The notes beneath the pieces were generated by a model. It ran no database searches. It was given only the letters and a program-made list of their open reading frames with translations, and had not been told where the DNA came from. Below are positions 9,231 through 18,295 of a DNA stretch of 64,000 nucleotides, in pieces. Within the stretch, counting starts at the first letter, position 1; each line of letters starts with the position of its first letter. This stretch comes from Sphingomonas sp. GC_Shp_5. GTDB taxonomy: Bacteria; Pseudomonadota; Alphaproteobacteria; Sphingomonadales; Sphingomonadaceae. A program made the translations under genes and the position numbers. The stretch covers positions 62,001 to 126,000 of the forward strand of contig NZ_JALNUP010000003.1 in NCBI RefSeq assembly GCF_026540855.1, written 5' to 3'.

Positions 9231-9551
9231 ACGTCGCAGAGCATGCACCAGCCGTATACGGCAGATGTCTCCTTACTGGACTTAGTCGACATCGCCTGCG
9301 CGCTCATCGCGCTATTGTCCGCGCCGGCACTGCTCCTGATCCTGCTGGTGCGGCATCACCGCCTAGTGTGCTTCGCACGCATTGAAGTCAACAGTCGGCC
9401 TGCTTTCGAAGAGCCGAACGTGGAGTTCGCCCCGCAACAAGGATCATGGTTGATGATAAACCCGGTGGCAGTAGGCGCGTGGCCGCCGCCCGAAGGCTGC
9501 AACGAAGGCCGGCGTACACGGCGATGCTTCAGGCTCATGCAAACTATATTG
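9231..9551. other. Gap with no supported gene
   Basis: A 120-codon frame starting at 9243 encodes a possible membrane helix (ALIALLSAPALLLILLVR), but its remainder looks like non-coding translation and overlaps the opposite-strand gene at 9552. No RNA gene or clear terminator was seen. Confidence 0.4.
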
Positions 9552-10013
9552 CTAGTTGAGCATCAGCAGGAGCGGCAGCACTGTTCCCGCGAAAAGCGCC
9601 AGTAAAGACGCGTGCCGCGTCGTCCTGTTGTTCAGCGCAATCGCGACACCGAGCGATGAGGAGATAATCAGCCCGATCGACAGCAAGACTACAAATGCTC
9701 GCATCGGCAACCTGGAAGGGCCTTTATGTGTGGGTGGCGGATTGGAGCTGGCATCAGCCGTCTTGACCACGCTCGTAGCCGGGCGCCTATCCTTGTGCTC
9801 CGTTCCTCGATCCCTTGGCATCGACGAGTCCTTGTGCACGCTCGCCATCCACACGATCCACGCCGGAAGGGTGCCCCCGTAACCCTTCTCTTCCTGCAAC
9901 CGGAACGTCTGCAACGCTCCACTAAGCGCGAATAAAAGGGTCGCGGGGGTGAAGAAGACGCCGATGTAGAGGTGAATGCGACGCATCTGTTTCATCGTCT
10001 GCGCTTTGATCAT
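9552..10013 (-). CDS. PepSY-associated membrane-helix protein
   Basis: About 153 residues from the ATG at 10013. The N-terminus RRIHLYIGVFFTPATLLFAL followed by SGALQTF is the first-helix signature of PepSY-associated (iron-regulated) membrane proteins. A polar linker with a Pro-rich stretch follows, then a second helix (MRAFVVLLSIGLIISSSLGV) and a third (LLALFAGTVLPLLLML). It is much shorter than the large PepSY_TM reductase-like proteins. Its position tail-to-tail with the siderophore operon suggests a role in iron assimilation. An upstream ATG at 10070 is possible but less family-like. Confidence 0.7.
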   Translation of the reverse strand: MIKAQTMKQMRRIHLYIGVFFTPATLLFALSGALQTFRLQEEKGYGGTLPAWIVWMASVHKDSSMPRDRGTEHKDRRPATSVVKTADASSNPPPTHKGPSRLPMRAFVVLLSIGLIISSSLGVAIALNNRTTRHASLLALFAGTVLPLLLMLN

Positions 10014-10397
10014 GAATATGCCATTCTGCTGGTGATTTGGAAAACACCAAGCCGATCGTATATCCTGCAAATGCGAATGGAAGGCCGCGGCTGTAGCACG
10101 GATGTCGAGCCCCTGCGGCCAGCAGGCTCGTCGTCACCTGCAAATCACCGCCGCAGTCACCTTTCACGGCAGGAACGCCAAGTGTCGCTCCGTCCAGCAG
10201 ATCGCGCCCTACGCTGCTCGCTTTGACCCAGCCACGGTGACCGGCGGCGGCGGGGAAAAGCGCGGCCAAGACCCTCCCCAACGATGAGCACGCCATGTTC
10301 ATTGCCGGCAGCTCACGGCACGGCATTACCGAACACGGCGGTGTTGAGGCATCCTCGCCTGTTGACCAAATTGCGGTTGGTCAGCATATGCGCGGCC
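10014..10397. other. Gap with no supported gene
   Basis: A 134-codon reverse frame (9922-10326) overlaps the PepSY-like gene and has no recognisable domain, so it is not called. The stretch probably holds the promoters of the two divergent genes; no convincing promoter element was picked out. Confidence 0.35.
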
Positions 10398-10464
10398 ACG
10401 GCGATGGATTTCCGCCGGGCCAACTGGCCGAACCGCCCTCGCAAGGGCCGATGATTCCTACCAG
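10398..10464 (+). promoter_or_regulatory. Fluoride riboswitch (crcB motif)
   Basis: The leader of the CLC gene carries GGCGATGG (10400-10407). CGCC (10413-10416) closes P1. AACC-GCCC (10431-10438) pairs across a short loop with GGGC (10445-10448), followed by CGATGATTCCTACC (10449-10462). The order GGCGATG, CGCC, AACxGCCC, GGGCxGATG, CCTAC matches the remembered fluoride riboswitch pattern. A 14-base insert between P1 and the second helix (10417-10430) can form its own GGCCaactGGCC hairpin. The gene start (GTG 10491) lies 28 bases past the motif with AGGAGG at 10481-10486, consistent with translational control by sequestration of that site. Confidence 0.8.
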
Positions 10465-10490
10465 GCGCCGCAAGGCAGCAAGGAGGAATT

Positions 10491-11849
10491 GTGCGCGCGA
10501 CATTTTGCAATCTCTACGACCAATTCAACGTGGCGGCTTTCGTTCTTGATCGTCACGGCCACGCCGTCTCTGTGCTGCGTTGGGGGCTGATCCTGGTCCC
10601 GATGGCCGCAGCCGTGGGAACGCTTTGCGCAGCCTTCCTATGGAGCCTTGATGCGGTGACGCGGCTTCGCTTCGCCTTTCCATGGCTGTTGTACCTGCTG
10701 CCGATCGGCGGGTTCGTCGTCGGGCTGCTGTACCATTTGACCGGACGCTCGGTTGAGGGCGGCAACAACCTCATCGTCGAGCAAATTCACGAACCTGGGG
10801 GCGGCGTGCCGCTACGCATGGCACCGCTCATATTCTTCGGCACGGTCGCGACGCATTTGTTCGGCGGATCCGCCGGGCGCGAAGGCACCGCCGTCCAGTT
10901 GGGCGGCAGCCTCGCCAGCGGGTTCGGGCGGATACTGAAGCTCGACGCTGAGGCGACACGAACCCTGCTGATGACCGGCATCGCGGCGGGATTCGGCGCG
11001 GTGTTCGGCACGCCGATTGCGGGGGCGGTCTTTGCGCTGGAGGTGCTGGCGATCGGCCGCGTCGAGTATCGCGCACTGGTGCCGTGTCTCGTCGCCGCGC
11101 TGGTGGGCGACTGGACCTGCCTTGCCTGGGGCGTTCATCACGGCGTCAATCATGTCGGTGCGCTGGTGCCGGTCGATGCGCTGCTCGTCGCCAAGGCTGC
11201 CGCTGCCGGTGTCGCATTCGGACTTGTCGGGCTGGCCTTTGCGGAGGCCAATCATGCGCTGGGCGGATGGCTGAAGCGCATGGTGCCCTATGGGCCGCTG
11301 CGCCCCGTCATCGGCGGCCTAGCCGTGATCGCCCTGGTCTGGCTGTTCGGCACGCGCGACTATCTCGGGCTCGGGACGGTAGCGGCGACACCGGACGGCT
11401 TGACCATCGCCAGCTTTTTCGATCCCGACACGCATCCGTGGAGCTGGGCACTGAAGCTGCTCTTCACCGTCGTTACTTTAAGCGCCGGCTTCAAGGGCGG
11501 CGAGGTGACGCCGCTGTTCTTTATTGGCGCTGCGCTCGGCAACGCGCTCGCGCCAATGTTCGGGGTCCCGACAGGTATGTTCGCCGCGATCGGTTTTGTC
11601 GCACTGTTCGCGGGCGCGGCCAATACGCCGCTCGCCTGCACCTTCATGGGGATCGAACTGTTCGGCGCGGCCTATGCGGTACCAATCGCGGTCGCTTGCT
11701 TCGTTGCCTACCTCTGTTCGGGACACAACGGCATCTACCTGTCGCAGCGCGTCGCCGTACCCAAGGTGCCTGCCGCGCACCTCTCACCCGATGCGACCCT
11801 GCGCGACGCCGGCACCCACCGTGCTTCCCGCCGACGCACACGCGTCTGA
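10491..11849 (+). CDS. CLC-family anion channel/antiporter, probable fluoride exporter (CLC-F / EriC-F)
   Basis: 452 residues, many hydrophobic helices. CLC signatures are [16 protein letters not shown] (about 124-139), [40 protein letters not shown] (about 331-350) and [20 protein letters not shown]. The GREGT and GFKGGEVTP variants are those I associate with the fluoride-specific CLC-F branch, not chloride channels. The GTG at 10491 has an excellent AGGAGG four bases before it. The upstream fluoride riboswitch and downstream DUF190 gene support fluoride export from the cytoplasm. Selectivity is inferred from context; a phylogeny would settle it. Confidence 0.87.
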   Translation: MRATFCNLYDQFNVAAFVLDRHGHAVSVLRWGLILVPMAAAVGTLCAAFLWSLDAVTRLRFAFPWLLYLLPIGGFVVGLLYHLTGRSVEGGNNLIVEQIHEPGGGVPLRMAPLIFFGTVATHLFGGSAGREGTAVQLGGSLASGFGRILKLDAEATRTLLMTGIAAGFGAVFGTPIAGAVFALEVLAIGRVEYRALVPCLVAALVGDWTCLAWGVHHGVNHVGALVPVDALLVAKAAAAGVAFGLVGLAFAEANHALGGWLKRMVPYGPLRPVIGGLAVIALVWLFGTRDYLGLGTVAATPDGLTIASFFDPDTHPWSWALKLLFTVVTLSAGFKGGEVTPLFFIGAALGNALAPMFGVPTGMFAAIGFVALFAGAANTPLACTFMGIELFGAAYAVPIAVACFVAYLCSGHNGIYLSQRVAVPKVPAAHLSPDATLRDAGTHRASRRRTRV

Positions 11850-11876
11850 TTACCGTCTCCTGTCGAAAGCTCTACC

Positions 11877-12254
11877 ATGCCTGATCGTTTCACCGTCCAG
11901 CACCGCGAAGTCGGGATGCTGCGCATCTACCTAAAGCCCTCCGACAAGATCGGGTCGCGTCGCTTCTGGGGTGCCAAGCCGCTCTATCGCGAGCTGATCC
12001 GCACCGCGAAGGGGGACGGCATCATCAACGCCGTCGCGCAGCATACCCATTGTGGCTTCAGCAACCACGGCCCGATCCGCGAGAACGGTTCGGAAATTGC
12101 CGATTCGCAACTGACGATGTGCGTCGAGCTGGTTGGCGAGCGTGGCCAGCTCGACCTCTTTTGCCGCCAGCGTGGCGCTCTGCTTGGCAACAAAGTGATC
12201 GTCTACAAGCAACTGGAACACTGGTCCATCATGCCGCGAAAGGCCAACACATGA
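11877..12254 (+). CDS. DUF190 family protein
   Basis: 125 residues. The core MLRIYLKPSDKI (beginning at residue 14) is the DUF190 signature; this is a small PII-like ferredoxin-fold family often encoded beside fluoride exporters. A long C-terminal stretch (SQLTMCVELVGERGQLDLFC) forms the remaining fold. It lies 27 bp after the CLC gene and its stop overlaps the next ATG (ATGA at 12251), so it belongs to the same operon. It may regulate or sense for the exporter; biochemical function unknown. Confidence 0.82.
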   Translation: MPDRFTVQHREVGMLRIYLKPSDKIGSRRFWGAKPLYRELIRTAKGDGIINAVAQHTHCGFSNHGPIRENGSEIADSQLTMCVELVGERGQLDLFCRQRGALLGNKVIVYKQLEHWSIMPRKANT

Positions 12255-12457
12255 TCGAATTTGCGGCGCTGCTCGCCGGGGCGTTTGCAGCGGCCGCGAT
12301 CTCGGGCTCGGCCGGCTTCGGCGGTGCGCTCCTCCTGCCGCCGCGTCTGCCGTTTGGCCAACTCCGATCTCATCGCTGTCTCCCGGAACGACCTGAAGAG
12401 ACGGAGAAGCGAGTCCCGCGCTTTCTCACCTACGTGCTTTTGGAAAACGCCTTTTGA
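12251..12457 (+). pseudogene. TauE/SafE-family permease, truncated after about 30 codons
   Basis: MIEFAALLAGAFAAAAISGS then AGFGGALLLP is the first helix of a TSUP (TauE/SafE) anion permease and starts with an ATGA overlap to the DUF190 gene. Family similarity stops at about residue 30 (position 12340). The rest (LPFGQLRSHRCL onward) is unrelated, hydrophilic and ends at 12457. Intact members have about 250 residues and 8 helices. This marks the left edge of inserted or rearranged DNA. Confidence 0.75.
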
Positions 12458-12490
12458 CCCAGAACTCGCCATTAAGAGTGGCCTTATCGC

Positions 12491-12550
12491 TCCCCGAAAC
12501 CTGCCGGTCGTTAAGCTCGATTTATGCTTAATCGGAGCGGCAAGAGGGGA
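12491..12550. repeat. Three-tier imperfect inverted repeat
   Basis: Nested arms pair in order: TCCCC (12491-12495) with GGGGA (12546-12550), TGCCG (12502-12506) with CGGCA (12538-12542), and TTAAGC (12511-12516) with GCTTAA (12526-12531), around a nine-base loop. No T-tract follows, so it is not an ordinary terminator. It could be a structured RNA, a protein-binding dyad or a mobile-element end. Confidence 0.5.
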
Positions 12551-12610
12551 ACGTCACTCAATCGTAACTGTGAGCCAGACGGTGCGGAAACCGCAGCTCG
12601 GGCCCTCCGC

Positions 12611-12660
12611 GATGCGGTCACAATCATCCCCCTGATTTTGGGGATGACGATGCGGTTCAC
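12611..12660. repeat. Perfect 8-bp dyad flanked by direct repeats
   Basis: TCATCCCC (12624-12631) and GGGGATGA (12640-12647) are exact inverse complements around an eight-base spacer. They are bracketed by GATGCGGTCAC (12611-12621) and GATGCGGTTCAC (12649-12660). It lies 315 bp upstream of the first island gene and could be an operator. Confidence 0.5.
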
Positions 12661-12974
12661 GGAAATCGCAAGAGAGCAGTGGCGCGCAGGCACTGAAAGC
12701 GGGCGATCTCGCTACGCACCCCGCCTTTCCGCTGTAATGAAAACCGGCTGTATCGCCTCGTGGACGAGAATCATCGCTGGTCGGCCGGAACTCGGCACGG
12801 ATTTGGTCCGATCGCGCGCAAACGTCTGGATTTTGCGAGCATTCTGTCGCTAGTCTACGCGAAACGAAAAGGCGACCGGGGGACGATCGTGGGAAATTGC
12901 GAAATAAGCGGCGCTGGCCGTGCCCGCGGGGGCGCCACAAAGCTCCTCATGTCCGCGTCGACGGTCCCCGCCGC

Positions 12975-15140
12975 ATGAGCGCCAGCGCGACCGGGGCGCC
13001 GCCGATCGCCAGGCTGGTCGCGCACATGATCGCGGTCGACGGCCTCGTCGACGACGCCGAGCTCGCGGTGGCGCATCAGGCGCTCGCCCGCTTCGAGATA
13101 GCACCCGAGCAGCTTAGGTCCGCGTTAAACCTTACGGCGAGCGCAACGCGGAGCGAATTCGTGTCGACGCTTGACGAGGTGCCCGGGGAGCATCGCGAGG
13201 CGGTCGCCTCGCTCATTTTTGAAATCGCGTCGGCCGACGAGCGGTTGGACCGGCGGGAGGCGGAACTGCTGGACGCCATGCGCGAGGCATGGGGCGTCTC
13301 GGTCGCCTTCCTCAACAAGCCGATCGAGTGGGACGAGGAGCAGCAGCTCGTCATCGAGGCAGACCCCTCCGACAAGCTGCTTGTCTCGGCAGGCCCTGGG
13401 ATGGGCAAGACCTCGGTCGCTTGCTCGCGCGTCGCGCATCTCGTGGACCGGGAGAACGTCACCGATTCGAACATCTGGCTGGTGAGCTTCACGCGCGCCG
13501 CAATCACCGAGGTAAAGGCTCGCATCTCAGACTTTGCCGAGAATCCGGACAACGTCTTCGCCGTTAAGATCTCCACGATCGACTCGCAGGCGTGGAAGAT
13601 CAGATACGGCTTCTCGCCGGAGCAGGTTAGCGACCTGTTCGGCGGATTCGAGACCGGCATTTCCCGCGCGATCGAGGTGATGCAGGAGCGCGCCGAGGAC
13701 TTCCGCGACTCTTTCTACGACATCGAGCACGTCATTGTCGACGAGGCGCAGGACGTCACTGGCGAACGCGCGCGCTTCCTGCTCGCGTTCATCGCCCTAT
13801 TGCAGCCGTCCTGCGGGCTCACCGTGTTTCACGACCCCGCTCAAGCGATCTACGATTATGCTGAGGACGAAGAGACGCCGCTGCGCTTTACTGACGGGCT
13901 GAAAGAGATGCTCGGGGACCGCCTCCAAGAGCATTTCCTCAAGCGCATCTACCGGACCGAAGAGCCGGCGCTGCTCCGGCTCTACGAGGATCTCAGGCTC
14001 GACATTCTAGGCAACGCGGACACCACCCCCGACGACTTTAAAGCCCGCGCGGACCTGGTGCGCCAAGCGGCCGTCTCCATCGGGGGCAAGCAGTTCGACC
14101 AGGCTGAATTGGCCGGTTATGACGACGCGCTCGTGCTGTTCCGACGCAAGATCGAAGTCGCACAAGCATCGGCGTTCATGGCACGCGACGGCCTGCCGCA
14201 TCGCCTCCGGATGTCCGGTCTGCCGAGACACCTCCAGCCTTGGCTCGCCCTCACCCTCTCCGGCACCAACGGGCGGAGCGTTTCCCGCGAGCAGTTCGCC
14301 GAAAGCCACGCCCGCGCGGCGGCGGCGCACACCGACCTCGTCGGCGGAGACGAGCAGGCCGAGCAGCGGTGGGACCAGATGATCCGTCACGCGCGGGGCC
14401 CACGCGGCGAGGTTGATTTGCTCAAGCTGCGGTCCCGGCTCGCGTCGAGCCCCCCGGACGAGTTCGTCTTGCCCGAGTTCGGCCACAAAGGCCCGATCTT
14501 GGGTACGATCCACGCCTCGAAGGGACGAGAGGCCGACCACGTTTTCTTGCAAATAAACGAGGGCTGGGGTGCCGGCGGGCGGACCGACCTCAACCTCGTC
14601 GAGGAATCGCGCGTGCTGTTCGTAGGGGCCACGAGGGCCAGACGCAGCCTCGCAGTGCAGGGCGGCTACGCGCTGCCGTTCGCCACGTCTACCAACAGCG
14701 GACGCTGCTACCGGTCGATAAAGAAGTATCGGACGGGGTTCCAGGTGCAGGTGGGGATCACCGGCGACGTGGACCCGTTCTCGGTCGCCCGCCTCGTCCT
14801 CCCCGTCGAGGAGCTGATCGACACCCCGACCCCTTTTCCCTGCATCGCAACGCTCGAGAAGGGCGTTTGGGTCTACCGTTTTACCACCGTGAAGGGTCGC
14901 TCGCTCGGCAGCACTACCACCGGACTCGGCGGCGACATGCTAGAGATCGGGCGCGAGAACCCGGGACGCGGGCGCAAGTCGCCTGACCGGATCGAGAACA
15001 TCAGCGTGCTGGGCTTCGGCAGCGCAGTGGCGGCGCCTGGCGACGACCGCCTAGCGACCGCCAAGGGCACCGCCGCCTCGTCCGGGTTCTGGATCGTGCC
15101 GCAGGTCTGCGGCCTCCCTATGGCGTTCCTCCAGTGGTGA
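12975..15140 (+). CDS. TerB-like domain / UvrD-type superfamily-1 helicase
   Basis: About 721 residues from the ATG at 12975; the frame is open from 12897, but that extension is Arg-rich and looks untranslated. Residues about 10-120 are an acidic helical TerB-like domain (IARLVAHMIAVDGLVDDAEL; FEIASADERLDRREAELLDA). The rest is a UvrD/Rep-like motor: Q-motif WDEEQQLVIEA, Walker A SAGPGMGKTS (about 138), Walker B VIVDEAQD (about 251), TIHASKGREADHVFL and motif VI FVGATRARR (about 547). It is the first gene of a coupled set and ends overlapping the GTG of the DrmA-like gene. Probably a 3'-5' DNA translocase in defence; the TerB domain may mediate recruitment. The exact role is not established. 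Confidence 0.82.
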   Translation: MSASATGAPPIARLVAHMIAVDGLVDDAELAVAHQALARFEIAPEQLRSALNLTASATRSEFVSTLDEVPGEHREAVASLIFEIASADERLDRREAELLDAMREAWGVSVAFLNKPIEWDEEQQLVIEADPSDKLLVSAGPGMGKTSVACSRVAHLVDRENVTDSNIWLVSFTRAAITEVKARISDFAENPDNVFAVKISTIDSQAWKIRYGFSPEQVSDLFGGFETGISRAIEVMQERAEDFRDSFYDIEHVIVDEAQDVTGERARFLLAFIALLQPSCGLTVFHDPAQAIYDYAEDEETPLRFTDGLKEMLGDRLQEHFLKRIYRTEEPALLRLYEDLRLDILGNADTTPDDFKARADLVRQAAVSIGGKQFDQAELAGYDDALVLFRRKIEVAQASAFMARDGLPHRLRMSGLPRHLQPWLALTLSGTNGRSVSREQFAESHARAAAAHTDLVGGDEQAEQRWDQMIRHARGPRGEVDLLKLRSRLASSPPDEFVLPEFGHKGPILGTIHASKGREADHVFLQINEGWGAGGRTDLNLVEESRVLFVGATRARRSLAVQGGYALPFATSTNSGRCYRSIKKYRTGFQVQVGITGDVDPFSVARLVLPVEELIDTPTPFPCIATLEKGVWVYRFTTVKGRSLGSTTTGLGGDMLEIGRENPGRGRKSPDRIENISVLGFGSAVAAPGDDRLATAKGTAASSGFWIVPQVCGLPMAFLQW

Positions 15141-18100
15141 GCGCCCCGCCGCAAAGCGTTCGCACGCTGCTGCTGCTGCGGCTTAAGGCCGATCTTGTCG
15201 GCCCGAAGGACGGCCCCGAGGAGACGATCGACGAGCGTCCGTCGGCCCGATACCTAACAGGCATCCTCTATCCGCAGCAGAGCGAGTTCTCCGAGGAGGA
15301 GGACGACAGCCTCGACGCCGAGAACGGCGGCGGCTCAACCGGGGACGAGGACGAGCAGCGCGAGGCGACCTCGCTGTTCCGGTCATTCAAGCCCGCCACC
15401 TGCGGCTTCTCGTTCTCGGTTGAGACCGAGGAGGAAGCCGACCTCAGGCTCACCGTTCGGTTCGGCCGCTACGCCGCAGCCGAGATCCAGATCGAGGGCG
15501 GCGGCAGGCCGCACCTGACCTGGACGCGGACGCCGCACGAGCACGCCGACCTCGCCGTCCCGCTCGAGGCGGGCGTCGAGGAGACGCGGCTTGAGCAGGG
15601 GCTGACGCTGCACCGCCGCGTCCGCCGAGAGGGCGCGCGCGCCACCGTCACGCTCCAATTCATCAACGAATACCGGGAGGCGAAGACCGGCCGCGCGGGA
15701 GATCCGCTCGTCGTAACCGACATGATGGGACGGGAGGCCGCCGGGCTCCACCAGTTCGAGGCCAGCGTCGAGTGCCGGTCCGGATGCACGTTCGTGCCGC
15801 GCCGCCGGTCGTTCCGCGGGAACGACGAGGACGAGCGCATCGCCGACCTCATATACCGGGAGGCCGCGGAATACGCCGTCGGGCACACCGCGTCGGCGCA
15901 ATGGGAGCCGGTCGACCACCCCACCGTCGTAAGGCTCGGCTGGTTCCCGACGGCGATGGTCAAGCGCATGGACGCCGACGGCGATCCGCTGCTGTCCTCC
16001 GCCATCGCGGCGTCTCCACTCGGCAGGCTTCACGGCCTCACGCTGTACGCCGCCGACAAGCCCAACCTGGTCGCGACTCTGGCGTCGGTAGCCGACGGAT
16101 ACGCCGCCTGGATCGCCGCCGAGCGCGACCGCAGCGCCGATCTGCCCGACTCGCTCGCCCTGCAAGCACGGCGCAACCTGGATCGGTGCGAGCGCGCTCT
16201 GGCGCGGATGCACGAAGGCATCGGGCTGATCGACGCCGACCCGCAGGTAGAGACTGCGTTCAGGCTCGCCAATCGCGCGATGTATCTGCAGGCGGCGTGG
16301 GCGGGCGAACGGCGGGCCGCGGCCGATGACGTCGACGGCTCGGACGCCTTCGACTTCCAGTGGCGCCCCTTTCAGATCGCCTTCGCGCTGCTGTGCCTGC
16401 CGTCGTCCGCAGACCGCGGCCATCCCGATCGCGAGATCTTCGACCTCATTTGGTTCCCGACGGGCGGCGGAAAGACCGAGGCCTACCTGCTGCTGACCGC
16501 CTTCGTGCTGTTCCACCGCCGAATGCTCCACGGCGACGAGGGCGCGGGCGTCGGGGTCCTGATGCGCTACACCCTGCGGACGCTTACCGTGCAGCAATTC
16601 CAGCGTGCCGCGGCGCTTATCACAGCCTGCGAGCAGCTGCGCCTCGACGGCGATCGTCCCCTCGGATCGACGCCGTTCTCGATCGGCCTCTGGGTCGGCT
16701 CGGACAGCACACCGAACAGCTACGACGCGGCGGTTGAGGCGCTCGCCGACCTCGACCCGAAATCAACCCCCAAACAGCTAACGCGTTGTCCCGTTTGCCG
16801 GGGCGAGGTGCATTGGCGCGCGGACGCGAAGACGCGCACGATAACGTGCGAGTGCCCCGACCCGCGCTGCAACGAGGAGCGGCCGCTTGGTCGACTAACT
16901 GTGCTGACCGTCGACGAGGATCTCTACGCCGCCCCGCCGTCGCTGCTCATCGGCACCGTCGACAAGTTCGCGCAGATCGTGCGCAAGCAGGAGTCCGGCG
17001 CGCTGTTCGGCCTCCGCCGCAGGCTGCGGCCGCCCGACCTGATCATCCAGGACGAGCTGCATCTGATCGGCGGGCCGCTCGGGTCGTTGACCGGCCTCTA
17101 CGAGACGGCGATCGACGAGCTCTGCCGCAGCGAGGGTGGCCGTGCGAAGGTTGTCGGATCGACTGCGACGATCCGCCGCGCTGACGAGCAGATCAGGCAT
17201 GTCTTCAATCGCTCGGTGTTCCAGTTCCCGCCGCCCGCGATCGACTGGTCGAACTCTTGCTTCGCGCGTGTCGACGAGGCCGACGAGGGCCGACTTTACG
17301 TGGGCGTCACCACGGCTGGCCGGTCTGAAAAGTTCGCGCTGCAGGCGGCCTCCGCGTCGCTGCTCCAGGCTGGCGCAGACCCGGCGATCCACGCGGCGGG
17401 CGACATCGATCCTTACTGGACCCTCGTCGCCTACTTCAACTCGCTCAAGGTCCTCGGCGGCGCCCTCGTGCTGATGGAAGACGACGTTCGCATCACGGTT
17501 GCCGCCCTCGCGCAGCAGCACGGCGAATTCGCGCGCCGCCTCGGGACGCCTGAGGAGCTGACCAGCCGCAAAGCGTCGTCGGAGATACCGATGATTCTCG
17601 ACGCGCTGTCGCGGCGGCGGGGCGACGCGGAGTGCATCGATGTCCTGCTCGCCAGCAACATGCTCAGCGTCGGAGTCGACATCCCCCGGCTCGGGCTGAT
17701 GCTGGTCAACGGGCAGCCGAAGTTCATGGCTGAGTACATCCAGGCGACGAGCCGCGTAGGCCGCCGGTCGCCGGGCCTCGTCGTGACGCTCTATAACAAC
17801 AACAAGATCCGAGACCGCGCGCACTACGAGACGTTCGCGTCGTGGCACGGCGCGCTATACCGGTCGGTCGAGCCGTCGAGCGTCACGCCATTTGCGCCGC
17901 GGGCCCGCGACAAGGCTATCCACGCGCCGCTGGTGGCTCTGGTCAGGCACCTGATCAGCCCAGGAACGCCGAACCTGCGCCGCACCGACCGCGCGGCCGT
18001 ACTCGACATGGTTGACCGGATCGTCGAGCGGGTCCGGACGATCGATCCCGGCGAGGCAGTTCAGTGCCGCGCTGAGCTGGGCGAGTTCGTCGAGGCGTGG

Positions 18101-18295
18101 CTCGACGGCGTCGAGGGCGGGCGGATTAAGGCCTATTGGAACGACAGGCGGTTCAACTCCAGCCTCCTCATGTCGGCGGAGGCGGCGGCGGCGCGCCGCG
18201 CCGTCGGCGCGGGACAGGCCGAGGCGCGGCCGACCCCGAACAGCGTCCGAAACGTCGAGCCGAGCGTTGACTTCGTGCTCAAGGAGCGCCCGTGA
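15134..18295 (+). CDS. drmA: DrmA-like DISARM helicase
   Basis: 1053 residues, in the usual DrmA range. A long N-terminal region is followed by a superfamily-2 motor: Walker A IWFPTGGGKTEAYLLL (about 440), a Cys cluster CPVCRGEVHW with CECPDPRCNEE, Walker B as DELHLIGGPLGSL (about 639), VVGSTATIRRADEQI (motif III) and QATSRVGRRSPGLVV (motif VI, about 868). DELH in place of DEAD and the GGGKTEAY loop are as I remember DrmA. The start is GTG 15134 or GTG 15137; the latter overlaps the previous stop as GTGA. DrmA is the DISARM helicase that acts with DrmB on incoming phage DNA. Confidence 0.85.
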   Translation: MVSAPPQSVRTLLLLRLKADLVGPKDGPEETIDERPSARYLTGILYPQQSEFSEEEDDSLDAENGGGSTGDEDEQREATSLFRSFKPATCGFSFSVETEEEADLRLTVRFGRYAAAEIQIEGGGRPHLTWTRTPHEHADLAVPLEAGVEETRLEQGLTLHRRVRREGARATVTLQFINEYREAKTGRAGDPLVVTDMMGREAAGLHQFEASVECRSGCTFVPRRRSFRGNDEDERIADLIYREAAEYAVGHTASAQWEPVDHPTVVRLGWFPTAMVKRMDADGDPLLSSAIAASPLGRLHGLTLYAADKPNLVATLASVADGYAAWIAAERDRSADLPDSLALQARRNLDRCERALARMHEGIGLIDADPQVETAFRLANRAMYLQAAWAGERRAAADDVDGSDAFDFQWRPFQIAFALLCLPSSADRGHPDREIFDLIWFPTGGGKTEAYLLLTAFVLFHRRMLHGDEGAGVGVLMRYTLRTLTVQQFQRAAALITACEQLRLDGDRPLGSTPFSIGLWVGSDSTPNSYDAAVEALADLDPKSTPKQLTRCPVCRGEVHWRADAKTRTITCECPDPRCNEERPLGRLTVLTVDEDLYAAPPSLLIGTVDKFAQIVRKQESGALFGLRRRLRPPDLIIQDELHLIGGPLGSLTGLYETAIDELCRSEGGRAKVVGSTATIRRADEQIRHVFNRSVFQFPPPAIDWSNSCFARVDEADEGRLYVGVTTAGRSEKFALQAASASLLQAGADPAIHAAGDIDPYWTLVAYFNSLKVLGGALVLMEDDVRITVAALAQQHGEFARRLGTPEELTSRKASSEIPMILDALSRRRGDAECIDVLLASNMLSVGVDIPRLGLMLVNGQPKFMAEYIQATSRVGRRSPGLVVTLYNNNKIRDRAHYETFASWHGALYRSVEPSSVTPFAPRARDKAIHAPLVALVRHLISPGTPNLRRTDRAAVLDMVDRIVERVRTIDPGEAVQCRAELGEFVEAWLDGVEGGRIKAYWNDRRFNSSLLMSAEAAAARRAVGAGQAEARPTPNSVRNVEPSVDFVLKERP

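Larger units (their letters stand above)
12458..12974. other. Left flank of the defence island, no supported gene
   Basis: Between the broken permease and the first island gene, no open frame resembles a known protein. The stretch contains two dyad structures listed separately (12491-12550 and 12611-12660). It looks less GC-rich than the flanking genes. It is presumably where the island promoter lies. Confidence 0.5.

Noticed and set aside
9243..9605. Possible small membrane protein after ybiX
   Set aside because: One hydrophobic helix, but the rest is not protein-like and it overlaps the PepSY-like gene on the other strand.
9922..10326. 134-codon reverse frame before the PepSY-like gene
   Set aside because: Overlaps a better supported gene and shows no domain or convincing start.
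12524..12853. Frames between the broken permease and the island
   Set aside because: No recognisable family, poor start context, and overlapping frames on both strands of similar length.
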